In this document: one piece after another, positions 1 through 4,358 of the stretch
Numbering within the stretch: position 1 is the first letter of the stretch
How the letters are laid out: every line of letters starts with the position of its first letter
Assembly (NCBI GenBank): GCA_963642245.1
Contig: CAVIFY010000057.1
Span: 1 to 8,981 of the forward strand
Length of the DNA: 8,981 nucleotides
Source of the DNA: CAG-217 sp963642245
GTDB taxonomy: Bacteria > Bacillota > Clostridia > Oscillospirales > Acutalibacteraceae
Direction: 5' to 3'
Made by a program: the position numbers and the translations under genes
The notes under the pieces: generated by a model
Told to the model about the DNA's origin: nothing
Databases searched by the model: none
Seen by the model: the letters and a program-made list of their open reading frames with translations, nothing else

Positions 1-354
1 GATCTGCTGAAGGTCTGCAAGACCAAGAAAACCGAGCTGCTGTTTCTGACTCTGTTCCTGCGGATGCTGCGCGTCGGCGGGCGCTGTGCCTGCATCGTGC
101 CGGACGGCGTGCTGTTCGGTTCATCCACCGCGCACAAGGCCATCCGCAAGGAACTGGTGGACGGCAACCGGCTGGAGGCCGTGATCTCCATGCCCTCCGG
201 TGTGTTCAAGCCCTACGCGGGCGTGTCCACCGCCGTCCTGATTTTTACCAAGACCGGCCACGGCGGCCAAACGCCCTTTGAGCGTATGACCTGGATCGCC
301 TGCAACAAGGCTGTACCGATGACGGAGGACTACTTGCAGTACGCCGTAAAATAA
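1..354 (+). pseudogene. 3' remnant of type I restriction-modification DNA methyltransferase (HsdM-like), chimeric C-terminus
   Basis: The frame is open from base 1, so the gene begins outside the window. The visible 117 residues resemble the second half of the N6-adenine methylase core of HsdM subunits: a leucine-rich helix, then MLRVGGRCACIVPDGVLFG, IRKELV, and ISMPSGVFKPYAGVSTAVL leading into IFTKTG. The SAM-binding and NPPY motifs would lie upstream and are not visible. HsdM proteins usually continue for well over 100 residues after this point, typically with a VWFYD-like segment. Here similarity stops near base 267 (after GHGG) and about 29 unrelated residues lead to the TAA at 352-354. 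The other plus frames do not restore the expected continuation, so a simple frameshift does not explain it; a deletion or rearrangement junction is more likely. No specificity or endonuclease subunit follows. Family assignment is good; pseudogene status is inferred. Confidence 0.72.
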
Positions 355-363
355 GCAAAAGAG

Positions 364-397
364 AACCGCACCGTGTACCATACACCGTGCGGTTTTT
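364..397 (+). terminator. Rho-independent terminator after the HsdM remnant
   Basis: AACCGCAC and GTGTA pair with TACAC and GTGCGGTT around a 3-base loop (378-380), with a single C-C mismatch (372/386), followed by TTTTT at 393-397. It lies 9 bases after the HsdM stop and just before the end of the convergent hxlR-type gene. The T-run favours the plus strand. Confidence 0.75.
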
Positions 398-403
398 CAT
401 TTC

Positions 404-745
404 TTATTCCGTTTCGCTTTCCATCTCTGCCTTATAGGCTGCGCCCCAGTCCCGCATAGCGTCCAAAATGGGCTTTAGGCTGCGGCCCCGGTCCGTTAGG
501 GAGTATTCCACCCGGGGCGGTACTTCCGCAAACACCTGGCGGTGCACCAGGCCGTCCTGCTCCATATCCCGCAGCTGGGCGGTAAGCACCTTTTGGGACA
601 CGGTGCCTACGGAGCGGCGCAGCTCGTTAAAGCGGCGTGTGCCGTCCAGCAGGTCCCGCAGGATCAGCACTTTCCACTTGCTGCTGATCATGGTGAGCGT
701 TGTTTCGATAGGGCAGGCGGGGAGCGCCTTTTCTTCCTGTTGCAT
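404..745 (-). CDS. HxlR-family winged-helix transcriptional regulator
   Basis: This is a 113-residue protein, the usual size for HxlR regulators (MarR-like winged helix, homodimer). Family marks are the N-terminal CPIETTLTMISSKWKVLIL (residues 11-29), the FNELRR recognition-helix region (39-44), SQKVLTAQLRDMEQDGLV (50-67), and the wing ending in PPRVEYSLTDRGRSL (76-90). Cys11 is the only cysteine. It sits where members such as B. subtilis HypR carry the redox-active cysteine that senses disulfide or quinone stress, so a thiol-based switch is plausible but inferred. The ATG at 745 is preceded by CAGGAG with an 8-base spacing. The gene is divergent from the MBL-like/macrodomain/sirtuin operon and most likely regulates both itself and that operon through palindromes in the 200-bp spacer. 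Confidence 0.9.
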   Translation of the reverse strand: MQQEEKALPACPIETTLTMISSKWKVLILRDLLDGTRRFNELRRSVGTVSQKVLTAQLRDMEQDGLVHRQVFAEVPPRVEYSLTDRGRSLKPILDAMRDWGAAYKAEMESETE

Positions 746-788
746 GGTATGTACTCCTGTTCGGTATCTTTTTGTAACTTACCATCTT

Positions 789-817
789 ATTGTACCATTG
801 GTATCTGCCAAAGTCAA
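789..817 (-). promoter_or_regulatory. Sigma-A promoter of the HxlR-type gene
   Basis: On the minus strand TTGACT (817-812) is followed after exactly 17 bp by TACAAT (794-789). Both hexamers match the consensus at 5 of 6 positions. The start codon lies about 44 bases downstream of the -10 box. An 11-bp palindrome (793-803) covers the upstream edge of the -10, as expected for autorepression. Confidence 0.78.
793..803. promoter_or_regulatory. Palindrome TACCATTGGTA, candidate HxlR operator
   Basis: This is a perfect 11-bp palindrome (TACCA-T-TGGTA) overlapping the -10 of the minus-strand promoter. A related small palindrome, GTAACTTAC, lies at 774-782 inside the same 5' leader. HxlR regulators such as YodB and CatR are known to bind TAC/GTA-type dyads. 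Assignment to this regulator is inference from position and half-site style. Confidence 0.5.
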
Positions 818-830
818 CTGCCGCGCCAAA

Positions 831-848
831 GGTTACTTTTCGGTAACC
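831..848. promoter_or_regulatory. Inverted repeat GGTTAC-N6-GTAACC, candidate operator
   Basis: GGTTAC (831-836) and GTAACC (843-848) form an exact inverted repeat with a 6-bp spacer. The TTAC...GTAA core resembles half-sites used by HxlR-type regulators. It lies in the middle of the divergent promoter region, upstream of both -35 boxes, so it could serve either direction. Confidence 0.45.
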
Positions 849-850
849 GG

Positions 851-866
851 GGCACAATATTGTGCC
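851..866. promoter_or_regulatory. Perfect 16-bp palindrome GGCACAATATTGTGCC next to the operon promoter
   Basis: Each 8-base half is the exact reverse complement of the other, with no spacer. It ends 3 bp before the -35 box of the plus-strand promoter (870-898), a typical position for a dimeric regulator. Its half-site differs from the TACC/GTAAC motifs nearby, so it may bind a different protein. Confidence 0.5.
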
Positions 867-869
867 TAC

Positions 870-898
870 TTCACAAACGGAATGCGCGGCGTTATACT
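870..898 (+). promoter_or_regulatory. Sigma-A promoter of the MBL-like/macrodomain/sirtuin operon
   Basis: TTCACA (870-875) and TATACT (893-898) are separated by exactly 17 bp, and each matches the consensus at 5 of 6 positions. The start codon at 962 gives a leader of roughly 55-60 nt. Strong operator-like palindromes lie directly upstream. Confidence 0.75.
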
Positions 899-961
899 GT
901 AACCGTAGCCGCAAGACGGCCGCTTGCGGAAACGGAATTTATGACTTTGGAGGAAAATACA

Positions 962-1762
962 ATGAATAAGAATACCACCACAACACAGCTGCAAAAGGGC
1001 AGCGTAAACACATACGATTTCGGCACCGTGACTCTGTACGCCTATCGCACCAACGATCCCATCGACAACGAGGTCTTTGTACTGGTCAAGGACGGCAAGG
1101 GCGTGGTGATCGAGCTGCCTTGCTTTTATGACAACATTGTGGAGCTGACCGACTTTTTGCAGCAGCAGGGCGTAACGGTAGAGGCCAAGCTGGTGGCTTA
1201 CCACGCAGCCGGTGCCAGCTTTTTGTCCGGCGTGCCGGTGTACGGCACGGCCTCGTCCGTTGCCTACAACACCACCGGCGGCGGTGCGGCGCTGGTCAGC
1301 AATTTTGCCGCCGCTTTTGGCGACAGCTTTGACGCAGGGCTGGCCGCTGCGGATCATGTAGTCCAGGACGGCAAGCTGACGCTGGCAGGGATCGACTTTG
1401 TGCTTAAGTCCAACGCTGAGGCCTACGACATTGCCGTGCCGGAGATCAACTGTGTGTACACCCATATGCTGGGCCACGACTGCCACTCCATTGTGGCAGG
1501 TGCCGGTCACGCAGACGCCCAGATCGCCCAGCTGGAGGGGTATATCCGCACCGGGTATGACCTGATCCTCACTTCTCACTACACCCCGGAGGATCAAAAG
1601 GACGCCCAAACGAAAATCAACTATCTTAAGGAACTGAAAGCCATTGCCGCCGACAGCAAAAATGCGGCGGAGATGAAAGAGAAAGTGGCTGCCGCTTATC
1701 CCGACTACACCGGCGGCAACTACCTGGATATGACTGTGGGCTTTTTCTTCCCGGAGAACTAA
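962..1762 (+). CDS. Metallo-beta-lactamase-fold-like protein with degenerate metal site, function unknown
   Basis: This 266-residue cytoplasmic protein has no signal peptide or membrane segment. The ATG at 962 is chosen because GGAGG (949-953) lies 8 bases upstream. The frame runs far upstream, but that part overlaps the hxlR-type gene, and the in-frame ATG at 941 has no such site. The layout resembles a metallo-beta-lactamase fold: a first strand pair ending in FVLVKDGKGVVIELPCF (residues 39-55), a helix, then LVAYHAAGASFL (77-88) where the HxHxDH metal motif is expected, THMLGHDCHSIVAG (167-180) at the third-ligand region, and LTSHYTPED (203-211). Only isolated histidines (81, 172, 175, 206) remain, so canonical two-metal hydrolase chemistry is doubtful. 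It is the first gene of an operon, 9 bp ahead of the macrodomain gene. The fold call is from memory of the family; the biochemical role is unknown. Confidence 0.6.
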   Translation: MNKNTTTTQLQKGSVNTYDFGTVTLYAYRTNDPIDNEVFVLVKDGKGVVIELPCFYDNIVELTDFLQQQGVTVEAKLVAYHAAGASFLSGVPVYGTASSVAYNTTGGGAALVSNFAAAFGDSFDAGLAAADHVVQDGKLTLAGIDFVLKSNAEAYDIAVPEINCVYTHMLGHDCHSIVAGAGHADAQIAQLEGYIRTGYDLILTSHYTPEDQKDAQTKINYLKELKAIAADSKNAAEMKEKVAAAYPDYTGGNYLDMTVGFFFPEN

Positions 1763-1771
1763 GGAGAACAA

Positions 1772-2572
1772 ATGGACCAGGACGCACGCCGACAATATTT
1801 AATCCAGTGGCTGCTGGCGGAATATCCGCCGGCGGATCGACCGACTGTACCCCGGGATACGGCCAGGCAACGCCGCCTGCTGCGCGCACTGCTGAATGTG
1901 CGTGAGCCAAAGCCGGTAACGGCAGAGTTTTTGGCGGTGCAGAACGCCTACTTGCAGACTGTTCTAAACGAAAAAGGCAGAACAGACGGTGCGGCACTGA
2001 CCCCGGCGGAACCGGGGCTGTACCTGTGGCAAGGGGACTGCACCACCCTACAAACGGACGCCATTGTGAACGCGGCCAACAGCGCCATGCTGGGCTGCTT
2101 TTGCCCCTGTCACGGCTGTATTGACAACGCCATCCACACCTATGCCGGTGTGCAGCTGCGCCTGGAATGTGCCCGGCAAATGGAGACCCAGGGCCACCCG
2201 GAACCGGTGGGACAAGTGAAAGTCACACCGGGTTATAATCTGCATTNNNNNNNNNNNNNNNNNNNNNNNNNNNGCCGCTACATTCTCCACACGGTGGGAC
2301 CGTTTGTCCGTGGCGTGCCCAACGGGGCAGACCAAGCGGCGCTGGCAAGCTGCTATCGCTCTTGTTTGCAGGCGGCTGAACAGCTGGAATTAAAGCAGGT
2401 GGCTTTTTGCTGCATTTCCACCGGGGAGTTCGGCTATCCGCCCGCTGCGGCGGCCAAGGTGGCGGTAGACACGGTGCGCCGCTATCGCCGGGAACATACA
2501 AACGCGCCGGAGGTGATCTTCAATGTGTTCAAAGACAGCGACCGAAAACTATACGCCCGCTTGCTGGGCTGA
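1772..2572 (+). CDS. Zinc-dependent macrodomain protein-ADP-ribose hydrolase
   Basis: This protein removes ADP-ribose from modified proteins, acting as the eraser for the adjacent sirtuin. An N-terminal helical extension (about residues 1-80) is typical of the zinc macrodomain subclass and unlike short MacroD/YmdB proteins. The core follows: GDCTTLQTDAIVNAANS (88-104), then LGCFCPCHGCIDNAIH (107-122), the Cys/His-rich loop that binds catalytic zinc in this subclass. Later come HTVGPF (173-178) and the phosphate-binding loop CISTGEFGYP (214-223). The C-terminus reads IFNVFKDSD, as expected. The ATG is preceded by AAGGAG with a 5-base gap and lies 9 bp after the previous stop, so the genes are cotranscribed. 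A 27-N gap (2247-2273) adds about 9 placeholder residues to the nominal 266; without it the length is 257. The last 50 bases overlap the sirtuin gene. Confidence 0.9.
   Translation: MDQDARRQYLIQWLLAEYPPADRPTVPRDTARQRRLLRALLNVREPKPVTAEFLAVQNAYLQTVLNEKGRTDGAALTPAEPGLYLWQGDCTTLQTDAIVNAANSAMLGCFCPCHGCIDNAIHTYAGVQLRLECARQMETQGHPEPVGQVKVTPGYNLHXXXXXXXXXXRYILHTVGPFVRGVPNGADQAALASCYRSCLQAAEQLELKQVAFCCISTGEFGYPPAAAAKVAVDTVRRYRREHTNAPEVIFNVFKDSDRKLYARLLG
2247..2273. other. Assembly gap of 27 N inside the macrodomain gene
   Basis: This is a run of 27 unknown bases, a multiple of three, so the reading frame is kept. Joining the flanks directly gives ctg-cat-tgc-cgc-tac (NLHCRYILHTVGP), which aligns without indel with the YmdB-type segment DLPAKAVVHTVGP. 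The run therefore probably represents little or no real sequence. Confidence 0.9.
2509..2518 (+). promoter_or_regulatory. Extended Shine-Dalgarno for the sirtuin, inside the macrodomain gene
   Basis: GGAGGTGATC is a 10-base perfect complement of the 16S rRNA 3' end, and its GGAGG core lies 9 bases before the ATG at 2523. It fixes the sirtuin start within the macrodomain coding region and implies translational coupling of the two genes. Confidence 0.85.
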
Positions 2573-3389
2573 TTTAGAGCAGCTGCGCACTGCGCTGCGC
2601 CAAGCCGAGTGCGTGCTTATCGGTGCCGGTGCCGGGCTGTCAACCGCCGCCGGTTACACCTATGACGGCAAGCGGTTTGGGCAGCTGTTCGGCGATTTTC
2701 AGCAGGCCTACGGCTTTCGGGATATGTACAGCGGCGGCTTTTTTCCGTACCCGGATCCGGAGAGCTACTGGGCCTATTGGAGCCGGTACATTCTCTGCAA
2801 CCGCTATACCACGCCACCAAAGGACACTTTCAGCCGCCTGCTGGATTTGGTCAGAGGTAAGGACTATTTTGTGCTGACCACCAATGTAGATCACTGCTTT
2901 CAAAAGGCTGGATTTGACAAGGAGCGGCTGTTTTACACCCAGGGAGATTACGGCTTGTTCCAGTGCAGCGTGCCCTGCCACAGCGCCACTTATGACAACC
3001 GAGAGGTGGTGGAGCAAATGGTAGAGCGCCAGCGAGACCTGCGTGTTCCCACAGATTTGGTGCCCCGCTGCCCGGTGTGCGGCGCGCCTATGACCATGAA
3101 CTTGCGGTGCGACGACCGCTTTGTAGAGGACCGGGGCTGGCACGCCGCCGCCCGGCGCTATACCGAATACCTGACCCGGCACAAGGGCAAGCGCATTTTG
3201 CTTCTGGAACTGGGGGTAGGGAACAACACCCCGGGGATCATCAAGTACCCCTTTTGGCGCCTGACCCGGCAGGAAAAACAGGCCACATTCGCCAGTATCA
3301 ATGTGTGCCAAAGCCCGGTGCCGCCCCAAATTCGGGCCAAAAGCGTTTTAATAGAAGCGGATATTCATACGGCTCTTTCCGCTTTATAA
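2523..3389 (+). CDS. Class M sirtuin (SirTM), NAD-dependent protein ADP-ribosyltransferase
   Basis: This 288-residue protein is predicted to transfer ADP-ribose from NAD+ to a protein. The Rossmann NAD motif is VLIGAGAGLSTAAG (31-44). FVLTTNVDHCFQKAG (116-130) stands where classical sirtuins have TQNIDxLHxxAG. The usual catalytic histidine is replaced: YTQGDYGLFQC places Gln140 there. Asn121, Gln140 and Arg195 sit at a constant +3 offset from Asn118, Gln137 and Arg192, which I recall as active-site residues of the S. pyogenes SirTM. Cys148, Cys152, Cys183 and Cys186 form the structural zinc site. These marks support transferase rather than deacylase activity. The start lies 50 bp inside the macrodomain gene and has a perfect ribosome binding site. 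Described class M operons also carry GcvH-like and lipoate ligase genes; none is present here, so the target is unknown. A terminator follows directly. Confidence 0.92.
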   Translation: MCSKTATENYTPACWADLEQLRTALRQAECVLIGAGAGLSTAAGYTYDGKRFGQLFGDFQQAYGFRDMYSGGFFPYPDPESYWAYWSRYILCNRYTTPPKDTFSRLLDLVRGKDYFVLTTNVDHCFQKAGFDKERLFYTQGDYGLFQCSVPCHSATYDNREVVEQMVERQRDLRVPTDLVPRCPVCGAPMTMNLRCDDRFVEDRGWHAAARRYTEYLTRHKGKRILLLELGVGNNTPGIIKYPFWRLTRQEKQATFASINVCQSPVPPQIRAKSVLIEADIHTALSAL

Positions 3390-3425
3390 AAGAAACCCCT
3401 TGTTCTTGCGGACAAGGGGTGTTTT
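3388..3425. terminator. Bidirectional terminator between the convergent sirtuin and AraC-type genes
   Basis: ACCCCTTGT (3395-3403) pairs perfectly with ACAAGGGGT (3412-3420) around an 8-base loop. GTTTTG follows on the plus strand. The A-rich AAAAGAAA (3388-3395) supplies a T-rich tail on the minus strand. It starts at the sirtuin stop and ends just before the AraC stop, so it can serve both. Confidence 0.85.
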
Positions 3426-3429
3426 GTAC

Positions 3430-4263
3430 TTAATTTTCGTCTTTCGCCTGCAAGGCACGCACCTGGGTGGGCGTTTGGCCGAACAGCCGCTTAAAGGCGT
3501 TGGTAAAGTGATAAGGGGAGCTAAAGCAAAGCCGATCCGCCACCGTGTGTACAGGCATAGCCGTTTGCACCAGCAAGCGGTAGCCCTCCTCCAGCTTTTT
3601 TTTGAGAATATACTGCTTGGGGGAAAGCCCAAGTTCCTTTACAAAGATCTGGTGCAGTCGCCGGGAAGAAATGCCGAAAAAGGCGGACACGGTGTCCACC
3701 GTCACCCGGGTAAACAGCTTTTGCTGAATAAAAGAGCAAATATCGTCGATTTGGCGGCTGGGGGTGGGCGGCTCATCTCCGCTGCGCAGACTGCCCACCA
3801 GCTGGTAATAATAGCTTAAAAACAGATAGTGCACCGCCGTGGGGTCGTGGCCGTCTGCACCTGCCGCCAAAAGGGCGGTAAAGGCCGCGTCCTGGCTCTC
3901 GGTCACCGGGGCGGACTGCACCGTCTGCATAGGGCAGGGGAGCCCCTCCGGCGCGGTAAAATTCACCCAGCGGTAACTCCAAATCTCTGCCGTGGCCTTG
4001 TATTTGACGATCTGGTGAAAGCGCAGAAACACATAGTCGCCCTCTTTCAGCTCCACCACGCCGTCCTGCATATAGATCTTGCCGCTGCCCAGGGTGCAGC
4101 GCACCAGCGCCACTGTACCGGCCGGGTGCTGGCGGTACTCCTCGCTGTCGCACAGATGGAAGTAGCTGCCGTCCACCATGATCTGAAATGCGCTGGTGAC
4201 CACCGGCAAAAACAGCCCCTGCCGCTGCTCTGCACCCAGAAAAAAGGACTTATTATGATACAC
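3430..4263 (-). CDS. AraC-family transcriptional regulator (cupin sensor plus double HTH)
   Basis: This 277-residue protein has the classic two-domain layout. Residues about 20-105 form a cupin-type sensor (strand-rich, with VALVRCTLGSGKIYMQDGVV and LKEGDYVFLRF) that likely binds a sugar. Residues about 170-270 hold the AraC DNA-binding domain, with helix-turn-helix 1 at VTVDTVSAFFGISSRRLHQIF (187-207, written VTVDTVSAFF/GISSRRLHQIF) and helix-turn-helix 2 at VHTVADRLCFSSPYHFTNAF (238-257), followed by KRLFGQTPTQVR. Translation starts at GTG (4263-4261), preceded by GGAG with a 9-base distance; no ATG lies nearby. The gene is divergent from the glycoside hydrolase gene, the normal arrangement for a local activator, so it most likely controls that gene and responds to its substrate or product. 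The ligand cannot be read from sequence. Confidence 0.92.
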   Translation of the reverse strand: MYHNKSFFLGAEQRQGLFLPVVTSAFQIMVDGSYFHLCDSEEYRQHPAGTVALVRCTLGSGKIYMQDGVVELKEGDYVFLRFHQIVKYKATAEIWSYRWVNFTAPEGLPCPMQTVQSAPVTESQDAAFTALLAAGADGHDPTAVHYLFLSYYYQLVGSLRSGDEPPTPSRQIDDICSFIQQKLFTRVTVDTVSAFFGISSRRLHQIFVKELGLSPKQYILKKKLEEGYRLLVQTAMPVHTVADRLCFSSPYHFTNAFKRLFGQTPTQVRALQAKDEN

Positions 4264-4280
4264 AAAATCACTCCGCTTCC

Positions 4281-4314
4281 GAATTCTGTATCAATTATAC
4301 TGTATTTTGAATTC
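4281..4314. repeat. Paired GAATTC palindromes and CTGTAT direct repeats in the divergent promoter
   Basis: GAATTC occurs at 4281-4286 and 4309-4314 (28 bp apart), with CTGTAT repeated at 4286-4291 and 4300-4305 (14 bp apart). AraC proteins often bind paired half-sites near the -35, so these are candidate sites. The A+T-rich context makes chance occurrence possible. Confidence 0.35.
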
Positions 4315-4322
4315 AAAAGCAA
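4294..4322 (-). promoter_or_regulatory. Promoter of the AraC-type gene
   Basis: On the minus strand TTGCTT (4322-4317) lies 17 bp from a perfect TATAAT (4299-4294), about 30 bases before the GTG start. It overlaps the opposing promoter of the glycosidase gene, so the two are probably mutually exclusive. Confidence 0.72.
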
Positions 4323-4340
4323 GGCGATTTGCGCTATACT
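4312..4340 (+). promoter_or_regulatory. Promoter of the glycoside hydrolase gene
   Basis: TTCAAA (4312-4317) and TATACT (4335-4340) are spaced by 17 bp. The -35 is weak, which suits a promoter needing an AraC-type activator. The leader is very short: the -10 ends 18 bases before the ATG at 4359. Confidence 0.62.
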
Positions 4341-4358
4341 ATAAGGGTGAGGTGGATT

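Noticed and set aside
542..961. 140-residue N-terminal extension of the MBL-like reading frame
   Set aside because: It lies antisense to the HxlR gene, has no ribosome binding site, and the promoter at 870-898 lies inside it. The start at 962 has GGAGG at the right distance.
866..1795. 309-codon minus-strand open frame opposite the MBL-like gene
   Set aside because: It is low-complexity His/Gly/Val-rich, resembles no family, has no ribosome binding site, and is fully antisense to a well-supported gene.
2640..3329. 229-codon minus-strand open frame opposite the sirtuin
   Set aside because: It is a shadow of the sirtuin frame, since motifs and zinc cysteines identify the plus-strand protein as real.
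4329..4358. Upstream TTG start for the glycosidase (10 extra residues)
   Set aside because: The TTG precedes the -10 box at 4335-4340, so it would not be in the transcript from that promoter. The ATG at 4359 has its own GAGG site.
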